From positions 19,155,001 through 19,219,000 of the forward strand of contig CM020511.1 in NCBI GenBank assembly GCA_009823395.1: 64,000 nt of DNA. Reading direction: 5' to 3'. This DNA is from Thamnaconus septentrionalis (Eukaryota > Chordata > Actinopteri > Tetraodontiformes > Monacanthidae). Within the stretch, counting starts at the first letter, position 1, and every line of letters starts with the position of its first letter. Below the pieces are notes generated by a model. The model was not told where the DNA came from and searched no databases. It saw only the letters and a list, made by a program, of their open reading frames with translations. Shown one piece after another: positions 10,590 to 23,439 of the stretch. A program made the position numbers and the translations under genes.

Positions 10590-13250
10590 AAGCCAGACTG
10601 GCCGGCTGCTGCCTCCGACTGGAACACGCTGCAGGGCAGCTGAGCCGCTTAAACAAACACTGTGATAAGTCGAGAAGGAGAGCGGGACCCTTTTCATCCC
10701 GCTCACCTCTAGGATGCAGTGGAAATCCATAAACAGTGGCCTTTAGCACTCTGCAGCACTTTATCAGCCAGTCATGGTGCTCGGAGAGCGTACTGCGCGA
10801 CCCTGAAGCGCGCGCAGTCTCCCAGTGGCGCAATTAGCCGAGAGCCTCCATAAGAGCAAATACGATACCGGTAAGTGCTGCATTTCAATATGGGTTCAGA
10901 GGTCTTTTGATATCAGCATCCGTCATGATCAATAGAGCGAGTGAGCTGCCGTCCATACGCTAGGTAAAGCGTGCTGCCTTTTAATGATGCTGTGCTTTGG
11001 CTTTGGCTCAACTTTTCTCATGCTAAAGGTCCCACACAGGGGCCTCTAACATTACTAATGCGATGGCCTGTCAATAAAACTCTTCACAAATGAGAAAAGT
11101 CCATCCTTTGCTTTTTCTTTACAGAGAAGTTGTGCAAAAAAACATCCAAATTCACTTTAGCAACCCCCCACCGTGAAAAAAAACGAATGAGAGTCAGTGA
11201 ACTTTCTTACGTAGTTTACTTACACACTTACTTTTCTGAGTCTACTTTCTTTATTTTGCTCCATTTCCTTTAGAAAATCAGTTAATTGCGTTGTCACAGA
11301 GGGCTCGATCACCAAGCAAACACCTCCATGGCCGAAACTGGCCCGCTAACCTGTAGCAGGCTGTAAACAGAGCGCTACATATGTAGGGGAATTTCTTTTT
11401 TGTTTGTTTGTTTTTGAATACGGTGAAAATTGTAGGTCGGAAAATGGATGTTTGCAGCATCCAACGTGTCAGAACGGATTCCCGGTGTTTGTTCGGCTTC
11501 ACTGGCTTCGGTGTCGTCTACTTGAAATGCAAATCAGCCAGCGAGCATATGTTGAGCACAGCTCAGGTCCCGGCCCAAGGCTCCAGACGACACGGCTCGC
11601 CCGCAGGGATCCATGCGTTCCTCCGCACAGCCAGCCTGTTTGTTTGGCGGCAGCGTCCAGGCCTGCAGGGCTTCAACCCAGTTGGCTGTCAAAAGACTTT
11701 TTTTGCCCCAACAGCAACAGCGACACTACAACGTGTGCAAAACGGAGCTTCCCGGATCTCCTTGAATGAGTTTTGCTCCGACAGATCCGTGTGACCTTCT
11801 CTGCTGGATACTTAAAATATAATGCCGGGGCCGAGCTCTGACCTACTCTTAGTGCTGCCTCTCAACAGCTCCCCCGGGAGGGAAAGGAGGTTAAAATAGA
11901 ATGAATTAATGGGGCTCCATTATTTCATTTCGCACGAGCTCAATGAAGACCCAAAAGGACAGTTTTCAACAGTGACTGCGGCACGAAGAGGCAACCTGCA
12001 CTCTGGGAACGACTAGATATTCTTTATTTCTCCGTCCCGACGTCGCAAATCACCAGAGACAGCAGCCCGCTGAGCCGACAAGATTGCGGATAAGAAGGGG
12101 GACAATCCAAGTGACAGGCTAGTTTTCTGATTAGATTTCCATTAGCTCCCTCGTTATCAACGGCTGATCCCATTAACACGTCAGCGTGGCAACGCACCCC
12201 CCTTCCCCTCCACCGTGGTAAAACTGAGAGGGACTCCTGCCAACGGAGGGCGTCGTCACCCACCACGCCTCACCCCTCCAATCCCCCGCCTGCATTCTGC
12301 TCGTCTTGCCTCTGACACGGAGCTAATGAGCCCGTCGCCAGAAAGGAGAACCCTGGGTGACAGCTGCCAGTGGCCGCCACCTCTGTCCACCGCGGCGCTT
12401 CCTGAGAATCACTGGAACGTGGCGAAGAGAGAAAAATGAAGAAGATGAGCAACACGCGTCAGCGGCGGCGGCATCCGAGCGGTCCGAGGGGTTTAGGCGA
12501 GAGTTGGCGCCGCTGATTTAATTGCGTAGCTCGGGGCCAAACGTATCCCAGGATATTAGAGTCAGCAGCCATAAATCAGCACAATGAGGCATTCAAGTAA
12601 AAAGAAAAAAAAGCCCTCGCAGTTACATCCTGTTCTGCATGTTCTGCCTCCACGCAAACACGCACACGGCTCGCCTGCTCGCCTGCTCGCACACGTGTGC
12701 GTCCTGAACTGGACTCGTCCTGTCACATTGCCGTCCGCCGACGGCCTCGTGTATAATTTTCAGTAATTACTCAGCTCGCCTAAAAAGAGCTTTGACCGAC
12801 AGCATCAGCAAAGTTGTCCGCCCACAACACTTTAGTGCCATTAAACTCAGCAGGCGTTCTCCCTTGTGGTCTCGGAGCTTCCGCTCTGACGGGGTTCACT
12901 CCCGCTCTGAAGATGTGCCTTTGTTAAAAAAATAAATAAATAAATGTATTTAGTATGATATATCATTTTTATTCACTTCATCACATTTCCTAAAGCACGG
13001 AAGTATTTTTTTTTTTTAATCCCAGTCATGATTTTTTTTTTTATTACCATTATCCTCCCTAAAGTGAGTCTGACGCACACAATTATAGCTGAGTTTTAGT
13101 GCTTTTCCAGTCAGAACGTGTTGTTTCACTGCGGAAGACATTTCCGTAATTTTCAATAAAAAAGACAGTAGATTACACACAAGTGAACAATTTACCAGTG
13201 CAAATTTGAGTGAATCGAGTGCAATAGGTGCACATATTGTAGTTCAGAAT
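10590..13250. other. Intronic unique sequence, partly CNE-like
   Basis: No exon recognised. The part at about 12440-12780 mixes CpG-rich and TAATT-containing unique sequence in the manner of conserved noncoding elements, but conservation cannot be tested here. The part at 12930-13060 is A/T low-complexity sequence. Confidence 0.35.
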
Positions 13251-13261
13251 TAAATTGCATC

Positions 13262-13340
13262 GATTGATTTTCATTCATCTACTGTATATCCACTTTCTCC
13301 TGCACTCAGGGTTTGTGGGGGGTCTGCCAGGGCCTAATAT
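13262..13340 (-). mobile_element. Decayed LINE/SINE tail of the same type as 28725-28853
   Basis: The order TTCATTCATCTACTGTATAT, then cactttctcctgcactcagg, then gtttgtggggggtctgcc parallels the better-preserved copy near 28725 (attcatcttctatacccgct, cagggtcacgagggtctgct). It is shorter and more diverged. Confidence 0.45.
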
Positions 13341-14040
13341 ATTGATTTATTTAGCAAATTCATTTTATTTTAATCATTATTTCAGGATTTATTGTTGCCT
13401 GCACCGGTTTGTTTTGCTGACTTATTACATTCAGTTTCCTTCAGTCCTTTGACGCACTGGTTGGCACTGAAGACAATGGAGAAAATTAAAATTTTGATTT
13501 TATACTAAGAGGGAGAGACTCAACTGCACCCAGCGCGGCCCTCTGCCGCAAAACACTTTTCCGTCGCACGCGTCCAAAAAGAAGAAATAAAGGCGGAGGC
13601 AGCGGACTCAGCTGACGGACAGACAGGTGGCGAGCTGGGGCCCCCAGACGAGGCCGCAGTCTGGTGGCGGCTGGATGAAGCCGACGGGGCCGTCATAATG
13701 ACGGGCAGGCTGCAGCCGAAGGCAGCGGGCTTCACTTCCGCCACCATCTCTGAGGTGTAATGCGCCTGTGATTAACTGTCAATCCGGCCTTACCCCGCTC
13801 GGTGGGCGGAGGCTCTAATTTCGGCGAGATCCACTCGTCACCGTGTCAGCGACTGTAGCTCTGACCTTGGCCTCTGCCGAGACGCACGTGCACATTTTTT
13901 AAATTTTATTCCATCATTTATCTTTGCAGGGATTCCTCGGAATGTTTTTTACGACGGGTAAACAAGCATTTTAACACACGTTGAGCTTTTACAAACCCCA
14001 GGAGGAGAAGGACCTGGGTGTCCTAATGAGATGGGAAAAG
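13341..14040. other. Intronic sequence without recognised feature
   Basis: AT-rich to 13500, then GC-rich at about 13530-13870. No exon recognised. Confidence 0.4.
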
Positions 14041-14045
14041 CCACT

Positions 14046-14066
14046 ACACACACACACACACACACA
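14046..14066. repeat. (CA)10 microsatellite
   Basis: Ten CA units. Confidence 0.95.
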
Positions 14067-14652
14067 AACAGGACTTCCGCCTTCCCGCTTTGGAATATTC
14101 AAGGTGTTTTGATGCGAGTAAAACGCGGGCATCAAAGTGCCACGGGCGCTTGCTGAGCGACGGCGGCTGTCACTCGATGAGAGACGCCCGTTGTCGGAGA
14201 ACAAATACCTGCTCGCCGTCTCGGCGGCGACGTTAAAGCGAAGACATGCGGAGAGTGTGACGGGTAATTACGGTGCCCCGTGCGAAACAATAGGCTCGGC
14301 GCCGTTGGCTCTCACATCGCATGCCGCTAATCTCCGTTGCTGAGGAGAAGAAGAAGGAAAAAAGAGAATCTCATCTGCACTCACGGCCTGGACGAGGCTC
14401 ATTTTGCAACCGTCGAAAGTCTGTCTGTCTTTCTGTCTGTCTGCAGCACGGCGGATAAGTGAGGCAGTCTTTGTTTCCCTGTTTTTTGTTTAGCGTCCCA
14501 TCGATTGCTACCTCTGCAGTATCAGAGCAGAGGCGATTCCCCCTCACCCCCCTTTTCTGGGCCCCTTTTGTGTTGCTCGACTGTCTGTGGAATGGCAGTC
14601 CTGTCCTGACATAAACTACAGGAAGAAAAAAGAACTTTAGAAATGACACCCC

Positions 14653-14672
14653 AAAAAAAAAAAAAAAAAAAA
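14653..14672. repeat. Poly(A) tract
   Basis: Twenty consecutive A. No retroposed gene body was recognised upstream. Confidence 0.9.
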
Positions 14673-15246
14673 CAGTGAGGCAGCAGCGCAGCTCAGCCGA
14701 GTCAGTCCCTGCCTGCAACACACAGCCTCAGGTATGAAACTATGCAGACTAAACAGAAGAAGGAATGATTTAAACAGACTCAAGGGAAACTAATTTTGGC
14801 TCAACATTTCTTATGACTCTCCTGATTCTCCTCTGTTGACTGCATGCAATCGTTTCCCCTTCAGATATGAACCTCCCCCTGCCCCCCTTCCAAAAACAAT
14901 TTGGGTATTTTGGTCTAGTTATTAATTAGCATCAACAACTTGAGCGCAATACAGCACCGGTGTTGTGTCCGTACTGGTCTTCAATTTAACAAGTTTCCTC
15001 ACCGAACAGCTGCAGATGTGCTTCACCAACGTCAGCGGATTGGTCAGAAATTTACAAACGTACACAACATATTACTGGCGATTCTATTGTGAAAGCCGCG
15101 GGGCTGCTGTTTGCCGTCACCGCCTAAAGGGAACACCTCGCACTGGGTTCCTGCAACATGTCCGTAACATAACCGTAACCCTGCTGCATTTTGGAGAGAA
15201 ACTCGGATTTGAACGCTCGCTTTGAACCAATCAATAAATCTCAGCT

Positions 15247-15268
15247 AAAAAAAAAAAAAAAAAAAAAA
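15247..15268. repeat. Poly(A) tract
   Basis: Twenty-two consecutive A, preceded by AATAAA at 15233-15238. This combination could mark an old retroposed transcript, but the upstream sequence has no recognised gene. Confidence 0.85.
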
Positions 15269-15279
15269 CTGGGGAAAAG

Positions 15280-16740
15280 GCTTTTTTTCCGACAAAGCTC
15301 CATCTCTGCAGACAACTCCGGTCTCTGGCGCTCGTAGCCTGCCAGGATTTTATCTGTTGCATAAAAAGGATCAGAGACTGTCAACTGCCAAACTGTGAAG
15401 AGCAGCAGTGCTGCCATTAAGCAACTGCGCAGACTGCTGCGCTCCCTTTTCACAGGTTTTTTCTTCCCTTTTTCCTCCCGCGAAGAGAGTGCAGCTCTGA
15501 ACAACCCTGCCAGGACCCGGCAGCCTCAGGGAGCTCTCGTGAGCTCGGGGCCCTATTTCTGCCTCTACATCTAGGCCGCACTCATCATCCAGGCGGTCCG
15601 CAGTCAACAACGGAGCCAGATGGACAAAGACCCGAGGAGGCCGCCAGCTGACTTCGAGGCGAGCGCGGCCAAGAGAGTAACCCGGGGAGTAACTCCGCTA
15701 AGCCGCCGAGACCTTTGCTTGACAAGTTTAGAACAGGTGCGCAGGTGGAGATATTTGTTTCCCCCACCTCAGCTTTCCTTGTTTTTTTTTTTTTTTTTGA
15801 ACCACTTTTTATCCCCTCTGGCCGTTTGCTGAGCGCGCACACTCCAAGGTTATGCATTTCTTTGCCGCTCATGCACAGCCAACACCTGCGCAGCAGCGGC
15901 CGCAGCACCGCACTTGTTCTTCTTCTTGTCTCACAGGACGTCTCCATAACTTGAATCACATCCTCTTTGCCTTTATTCCACAGTAATTCTTCCTTTTATG
16001 AGGCTCATTACGCTGGATCAGTGGTGCCACAAAAACCTCTTTGCTTCAAGGACTCTCCAATGGACTAAAATTAGTCAGTCGACCTCCATTTATTTGAATC
16101 TCTCCCTGCGTCCCTTATCTGACCAGAATTTGCTCAACCAATGATTGGAATCGTTGGGGTTGGACGATTAAAGGGGGAAAAAATGTAATTCTTTGCCTAA
16201 TCTTTTACGTTGAAAGATGTTGAAATTACAATTACTGAACAGGATTAATTCACAGTTGAAACACACGTTTTGCATTAAATTGTTAAAACACAGTGAAGCT
16301 AAATATTACTAAACTTATTCTACTCAATGGCTGTTTTGAGAAACTTTTTTGATGGTCATTTAAACTGATCGTTAATGACGCACTTCCCCTATGTCGAGGG
16401 AGACAAACACATCAGCAGGTCATTTCTTCTCCTGCTCACTAATACGACTCTTCTTTTAGGTCTGCGCATGTAAATTACATCATGTTGCATCCCCGATCGC
16501 CCGTGATTTATGTAATCGCGGCAGCCCTGCCTCAGTCTTGCGGCCCCAGCTGTCAGTTTGTCGCGCGCCACTCTGAAAACACAGCCGCTAGGTGTTGACA
16601 AATGGCAGAGCTTGCAGCAGACGCGCAGCACTGACTAGAGCACACAAGGCACCATCGTCATTTCGCCGTGATGATGTTTTTTTTCACAATGACGATACAA
16701 CTGTAGGCGCCCGCTGAAATCTCACTGACTGCCCGTTTCT
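15280..16740. other. Intronic sequence without recognised feature
   Basis: Mixed unique sequence, with a T-run at 15782-15799. No exon recognised. Confidence 0.4.
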
Positions 16741-16744
16741 GCAT

Positions 16745-17010
16745 CGTCTTATTTAGAGAGTCTCAGCAAGAGCGAAAGGGAAGGTGTGGAGATCACTGTC
16801 AAGACTGAGATGGCTTGGACATGTACAGCAGGGGGAAAGTGAATATCTGGCTAGAAGGACGCTGAGGTTGGACCTGGCAACCAGGAGGAAGAGCAAAGAG
16901 GAGATCTATGGATGAAGAGTTGGTGGTTGGTAGTTGGTGTTCCAGAAGAGGATGCTGATGATTGGCGGTGTCGATCACCCCAAAGGAGAAGAAAGCGTCT
17001 CACTTTGTGA
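16745..17010 (+). pseudogene. Decayed non-LTR retrotransposon (reverse transcriptase C-terminal end)
   Basis: One plus-strand frame from about 16803 reads RLRWLGHVQQGESEYLARRT, then LRLDL and an Arg/Lys-rich stretch, ending at a stop near 16916. This is the familiar end of RTE/Rex-type LINE reverse transcriptases (typical form RLRWFGHVxR...RRxLxLxLPGRR). Downstream, 'ggcggtgtcgatcacccc aaaggagaagaaag' parallels the usual 'gctgtggcgacccc..aaaggagaagccgaaag' end of such elements. It is broken by stops and frame changes and is not functional. Confidence 0.65.
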
Positions 17011-17960
17011 TGATCAGGGTGAATCTGCTGCTCACTGCACACATCTGGGATACTTCCTACTGTCCCTCTTCCAGGACACATTCCCCACTTTGATGTCAAG
17101 CAGCAGCAGCAACATGAATGTGATGCATCCATTTGATAATCCAGTTATTCCGTGGTAGAACATCGGCCCCACAGTGGAAGTCAGCGCCACTCTCTCACAA
17201 AGACCGACAGCCAGACTGCTTCTCCACTAAGTAATTGCTGTGTGTGACCGTTCACCTCCATTAAACCCCCACAATCAAGCGACTTTGAACATCTAGTCAA
17301 CATTTAAGGCTCGTTGGCTGGGAAAGTCGAGGAACATGCTGGAAGAAAAGAAAGAAGGGGGTGGAGAGGTTGGTTTAAGCAGCGCTGATCTGTTTATTCC
17401 CAGTCTGATTCCAGACTGTGAGAGAGGCGGAGCCTGAACCTCACCCAGGGATTCTCCGTATTTAGAGAGGCGGAGGTGTGGGAAAGATCTGGGAGGTTCA
17501 TTCTGAGGCAACGTGGAGCTTTTTCTGGCCTTCAACTCACCTGAGACCGAGGCGAGGTTGTGCCCGCTTACATCACCGATTATATAAAATCTTCGTGCAG
17601 CTTGTTTGGTGCTGGAGGACGGTGGAGATTGGCCAATTAACATTTGTGGGCCATGACGACGGCAGACACACACTTTTCCTCGAGGGCTTTCGCACCATAT
17701 GCTCAAGTTTTGACTTCACTCCCCCTCGGTGTATGAGATGCTTTGAACACAATAACACAGACCTTACTTCAAGTCCTTCAAGTGTGTTACGTGTGTGCTG
17801 TTGTTTTTTCTCCCCACACCGCACCATCATTACTTACATGGTGATTTCTCACATTTGTGCAGGATCGATGGATTCCCCTAGAGTGTGTAATTAAAAAAAA
17901 ATAGCACCGGCCAAAGTTAAAAGCCTCCTAATGATAACAAAGCTCCTCAACCATCTGCTG
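17011..17960. other. Intronic sequence without recognised feature
   Basis: Open frames of 137-138 codons on both strands (about 17293-17894) share no recognisable domain and are treated as chance. No exon recognised. Confidence 0.4.
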
Positions 17961-17963
17961 GCT

Positions 17964-17964
<1 letters not shown>

Positions 17965-18022
<58 letters not shown>
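17965..18022. repeat. (GT)29 microsatellite
   Basis: Uninterrupted 58-bp GT tract, the longest dinucleotide CA/GT run in the window. Confidence 0.97.
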
Positions 18023-18024
<2 letters not shown>

Positions 18025-18149
18025 CATTTCCAAGTGCCCAGCTTGCCAGGAACAAAGAGTGCCGACTGTGGCGTTCTCCGTGTGGCGCTACGACCTGCCA
18101 AGACTCTCGGGGCGCGAGGTCTCCACGAGATGAAACCGAGCAGAGCTGC

Positions 18150-18222
18150 AGGGAAGGAAAGAGGAGAAAGAAGGAGGAAGGCGGAGGAGAAGGAAGGAGA
18201 AGAAGGAGGAGAGGGCGAGGCC
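18150..18222. repeat. Purine-rich (GGA/GAAG) low-complexity tract
   Basis: Almost pure A/G sequence on the plus strand over about 70 bases. Confidence 0.85.
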
Positions 18223-19077
18223 GAGAGCCTGCAGCATTACAGCTGAGCCGGGAGCGCGGCAAAACCTCAGCGCTCGCCACTTCAGAGGGAGGATTTTGCA
18301 GCTGTACCCGGCTGCTGCAAATGTCACATTCACTTTCAAACACACGTATGCGTTGGGACTAATTGTACACATCTCAGCTTATGTTTAAAACCAAACATAC
18401 ATGAGAGCACGGACGCTCCTCCATGCGGGCCATCAAATACTGGACACTGGACAGTAATTGCACCGTAGCAACGGCGGCTGATCTGAGCCTCCTCGTCTTT
18501 GAAGTATCCCTGCTCTCCTAATGACACTGTTTGCAGGTTCAGCCGGCAAAAGCTTGTGGAAACAGGATTAGTCTGGCCCGGCTTTCTAATTAATTGCCAG
18601 GGCGCTCGGCAAATGAATCTTGGTTATCAGGCCGGTTAATCGCTCGACGTAAAAACAGCGCAGGCTTTGGCTCCCTCTCTTCTCCATTTTTTTTTCCGGT
18701 CCTTCCTCTCTGCACCGTGGAGCTCGCTGCTATAGAGCTCATCTTAAACGTTCGCCACATACTTCCGAGTTGAAGCACTAGAATTTATCACATGAAAACC
18801 GTGCAATTTATTTCACACGTCTGTCTCGGGAAGAGCTCATAGAAAACATTTTTTCCGGGGCAGCCCCTTGATGGTAAAAGCGCCTGGCTTTCAACTGCTT
18901 GGAAAACATTAACAACTACCTCGAGGGGAACCTTCACACCAGTAATTTCAAGCATTGTTTCATCACATTCGCAACAAACCGGCGGTTGGTCCCATTTTTG
19001 CTCAGCTGCGCTGGAGGACAATGAGGACGCGCAGGGACCCGGTTTGTTTCGATGCACGTGATGTAAAAGCCCACAGC

Positions 19078-19466
19078 CCACTTTGAGGACGATGGAGGTA
19101 CAAACCATTTTGCAATAAATCTGCATTTCAATGTTGCTAGCTGTCAAGAATGGTTGTTATATTTTTCTCTTTGATTACTTGTAAAAAATATTCAGTGTCC
19201 TCCTCCGTCCAAACGCGCCATTTTCACTTGAAGTGAACTGGTCACGTGACCCCACACGTCACATCCACTGACGTGTAAATGTAAATGTTTCCATGACACT
19301 TTTGCCTTATTCCTCTATATGGATATGTCTGAAAAACCACCTCATGAGAGCGTCAAAACCTTTCAGCCATATTTGAGGTTTTTTTAAAGTTTGAAGTTTA
19401 CGTGTTTCCATTACCAGTTTTTTTATTTAGGTTTTGCGCAATTCTAGGGGTCATGGAACCGCAGCT
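19078..19466 (+). mobile_element. MITE family A, copy 3 (left end degraded)
   Basis: It shares with copy 4 (25915-26311), in the same order, the pieces 'cccactttgaggacgatgga', 'ggtcacgtgacc', 'gacgtgtaaatg', 'tatgtctgaaaaaccacctc', 'gagcgtcaaaacctttc' and 'ggttttgcgcaattctaggg', and ends CATGGAACCGCAGCT. A clear left inverted end was not found, so the true boundary is uncertain and part of the left side (19120-19230) does not match. Confidence 0.65.
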
Positions 19467-19469
19467 ACA

Positions 19470-20765
19470 TGAAACTGGCGTTTGTTGCGGTTTCTAGCAT
19501 GTGGTGTGCGAATGCAGCTCAACAGCGGCATTCTGAATACAAATCCTTCTGTGAGAAACTGAAGTTGAACTCACGCAGGCCCCAGTCTGGAGCATGAAAT
19601 ATTTCTCACATATAGGCATATAAAAAAAGACACCTTGTCACTCGCAGCTATGAATGCCTGCAGCGATGAGCGCAGGCTGGCTCAGCGGTGGCTGGTGTCA
19701 GGCCACAGACAGTCTGGAGAATCCCAGTCGAGATCTCAGCCAGTCGAGCACTGCTGCAGCTTGGCTGTGATGCAAGGAGGCAATTCATCATTCACATCAT
19801 CACAAACCCACCACAGAACTTCAACCTGGACCACGGTGGCAAGTGATTGGGGTGGATTCCGCTGGAGAGGCCACGTGATGATTGGGAAGAAAACGTGTCA
19901 TTTGCAGACGCCGTGCAAAATGGGTGCACATCCCACCCAGTCCGGGACGGCTCCTCCTCCAGCTCCCAAAGAGGCCCCAAATAAATTAGGTTAAGCGATG
20001 TGCAAATGCCGCAGCTGTTGGTGGAGACGCTCTGCAGCCGTGCGAGAGCGGCTTCCAGCTGAGCGTCGCAGGCCGTCCTCGCCACCTCAAAGGGAACACA
20101 TCAAGAGGATGAGGGAGCGGCTCCGCTGCCTCTCTGCTGGAGTCAAATTTCACAGAGGAAAAAAAAAAAAAAAAGCCTTATTACCTATCGGATGATACGT
20201 TTCCCACAAGTTGGATTCTGAAATCCCCCCTTTTGGAAAACATTATAGGCAAAGCTCATAAAAGAAGATGGGTTCCCGCTGAAGTTATGGTTATGTTGTT
20301 TTTTTTTTTTATTTCCCCCTGCGGAGATCACGGCTCTCAGCAAGGTAACAAGGACGCGGGGCCTCGGTGCCAGCGAGAGCAGGAGCTTCATAATTGTCCT
20401 GTCACAATAAAACTGATGCAGGGCTAGGGAATTTTTTATTTCCCTGCTTTTGTTCCAGAGCTCGCAAAAAAAAAAGTGCCACAGAGGCCAAACAGCGGCT
20501 TATTCCCAGAGTCTCCTCGCCTCCTCATAGCATCACTTACTGGAGGCCGAGCGTGACTCAGCGCCGCCACGCTAGCACGCCAACGACGACAACGATGAGC
20601 TATTTCATGCATGTTGTCTCTTTTGTCCGGAACCGTGTTCCGCCGCGCGCCATTGTCCTCCATTGTTCCTCTCGTCTGATATTGATATCCGAGCAAATGC
20701 TGTCAGACAGCAGTTATTAGCCGCGACGCCCCGGGAGCGCTCCTCCGAGGGACCGGCTCCTCGCT
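19470..20765. other. Intronic sequence without recognised feature
   Basis: Unique sequence with poly(A) at 20159-20174, and a CpG-dense stretch at about 20520-20760 that may be regulatory. No exon recognised. Confidence 0.4.
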
Positions 20766-20771
20766 GCGATT

Positions 20772-20798
20772 ACACACACACACACACACACACACACA
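20772..20798. repeat. (CA)13 microsatellite
   Basis: Thirteen CA units. Confidence 0.95.
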
Positions 20799-21829
20799 AG
20801 ACACTAGACTCGAGAGAAGCGGAAGATAGCCGGTAAAAAATGCCTCCATCCATCCACGTGTGGGCGTCTCTACTGCGTGTGTTCCCTCTCTAGTTCGAGC
20901 CCCTTTTCTTCTCACCATTCGGAGCAATTACGAGGCTTCAAACTGCGTCCGCCGCACATATTTTGATGGCGAAGCCAGAAGACGGCAGCTGTTTCATGCC
21001 GTTCGCGCTCAGTTCTTTTCAAAGCAGGAAGACGGTGAGCGGATTTGATGGAGGGAAATCTCTCATTTCTAAAGTGGCAATCTGAGCGCTTATAATAAAG
21101 TGCGCCACAAGATTTCTTTTTGTATTTTTCTTTTCATCGAAACGCAAAAGCTTTCTATCTCTTTAACCTTTGCAGATTTTAAATTTGAGTGGAGATTTGA
21201 ACGCTCAATGTCAAGCAGCTCTGGAAGATACAATAATTAAAAGTGAAGGATGAAACTTCCTATGCAAATAAAACAATTGTATTTCCCACAGTGATGAAGC
21301 ATATTTTCTCAGGACTCAAAGAAAAACGAATTGGTTCTAGAAATGTAATAGTAGACAGACAAAAATTAATTAAAAGACGGCGAGTGTAATTACCCTTTTG
21401 TGCCACAAGTTGAGCCTTGAGAACGCAGTGGGTAATGATTTATTTCCACTTTTAAGAGTCAAATGGGAAAGATGTTGGTTCATGTTGATTTTCCTGCGAT
21501 GGCGAGCACTTGGAGTCCTGCTGGTTTTTGCTCTATAAATAAACTCATGTTCATTGAAATGCGACAGGACGTTTCGATGACATTCGGACAGACTGTATCG
21601 TCACATCACCACCCAGTTCTACTGGCAGCAGTGCCGAGCCGGAGGGCGTCACGGCAAAGAGGTGGAGGTATTTCATCACTTATTAGCAGCAGTGAGGAGA
21701 ATGGAGCCGAATGAAGACTAAGGCCAAGATGTTGGATGCGATACGGATGATTTATGCAGCAGGCAGCCGGGCCCCGTCTCTGCAAACGACAGGCAGGAAG
21801 TAAATGCAGATGGAGCCGCGGACCCCGGG

Positions 21830-22200
21830 GGACCTGATATAATATATTACTTATTGTGTATAATTCAAATAGCCATCCATCCCCAGTTAGTCATTCTGCT
21901 TGCATCAGGCCTTTCACATTCATTATCATATCAGTTAACACAATTTAATGCAAATGGCTCCACCCAGTAGCGGTGCCTACATATTAATTAGCGGCCAGGG
22001 CCTCATGCACGGCCGGGGCCAGTTAATGCGGCACTTCTGGATCCTTCGCCAGAGAAGACAGACGGGGAAGACGGCGGCAAACAAAACCCTGTAAGGTGTT
22101 TGGCTCCAGCCAGATGCCACCTCGCGAGGCTCCATCATCACAAATCAATGTTATTTCAACGAATGGAGATGAAATAAGCCACACGCGAGACCCCTTCCGG
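21830..22200. promoter_or_regulatory. Candidate conserved noncoding element (enhancer-like)
   Basis: Unique, repeat-free sequence rich in TAAT/ATTA cores, with an octamer-like ATGCAAAT at about 21949-21956 and ACATATTAATTAGCGGCC near 21980. This composition is typical of vertebrate developmental enhancers in large introns. Conservation is inferred from appearance only. Confidence 0.3.
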
Positions 22201-23095
22201 CGCCCAGATTGCCACCCGCCACATCAGCGGCGGGAAAAAAACACAGAAATCATTAAGTCTCGCAGCAGGGGATCGATGGCGGCACACACAAATTCTGCTC
22301 CTGCCACTTTCAGGGATGTTTATCTTTACCCTTGTTCTGCTCCTTCCGCTAATAATGACGGACGTTGGGAGCGTACAGCAGCGCCGGGTTCATTGTTGAG
22401 AATCATTGTGAGTTTTCACACAATGTTCCCTGTATAAAAAGGGCCCTGCTGTGTTTCTTTCCATATTCAATAAATTCATTTTAGTGAGCTACTTCCTTTA
22501 GTGAGCTCTCATGCAGTGAAGCTTCGTCCACATTTTTTTTTTAAAAAGTGTGCAGAGACGTAACTGTCATAATCCCATCGACTTGTGACGTAGGAAGCGG
22601 CTCATAATAATAAAATACACATTTAAGAGCTGAAAATATGAGTTTTCTACAACAGAGCCAATTTAATATACTATGTGTGTTTTTAGACATCACTCGGAAC
22701 TCTCAGTCACTTTTTGAATGTGTAATTTCCTGCTTCTAGATATTCTTTGGGAGTTCTGCAGCTGTTTCATTAATACTTCACATTGCTTTTTTAGCTTTTT
22801 TATTTTCTTCCCATGGGAAATGTGACGTGTGACTCAGGTTTCCCGGGGGACACAGGAAGTGCTTTTATAACCAGCCGCTACAGGATAACACAACAACATC
22901 AATTTCCCCCTCAGAAAACATTAAATCTCACAATGAAGCGCTGCGGAATAATACTGACTGAATTACAGGGCATCACGCTACATAGATGCCTCCCACGAAG
23001 GGATGAGTGCCGAGATGGGAGGCTCCTCCAGTGACATCCAACCGCTACAGCCTGCAGAACCTTGAGGAGACGCCCGTCTTTCTGTGTGAGCCTCT

Positions 23096-23172
23096 TCATG
23101 GTGCAGCTCTTTGCTGCACCATGAATAAACTCCCTGATGTTGGTCAATAAACTCCCTTTATTGACCAACATC
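23096..23172. repeat. Two adjacent perfect hairpins
   Basis: Stem 1 is TCATGGTGCAGC (23096-23107) with GCTGCACCATGA (23113-23124) and a 5-nt loop. Stem 2 is GATGTTGGTCAATAAA (23136-23151) with TTTATTGACCAACATC (23157-23172) and a 5-nt loop. Both are perfect. AATAAACTCCCT also occurs twice as a direct repeat (23125-23136 and 23147-23158). The arrangement looks like templated snap-back synthesis or remnants of a small inverted-repeat element; an RNA role is possible but not shown. Confidence 0.85.
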
Positions 23173-23408
23173 ATCCTTTTCTCTTTGCCTTCTTCAGTTA
23201 GATGGGGGTTTTCCATCTGACTCATTCTGAGGGTGTGATAACCTCATTCAAATATATTGCGGCTTCATGGCCTGAACTATTATAGCCCCAAAATTGTATT
23301 TTAAAATGTTTGGGTGAAAGAAAGAAAAAATAGGTTCAAATACTGAGTTCAATTTGTTTTGTTTGTGAACAACACATGGAATATTCTGATTATTTATTCA
23401 AGCCATAA

Positions 23409-23410
<2 letters not shown>

Positions 23411-23439
<29 letters not shown>

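Noticed and set aside
15233..15268. AATAAA plus poly(A) as the end of a processed pseudogene
   Set aside because: No recognisable gene body upstream and no flanking duplication found.
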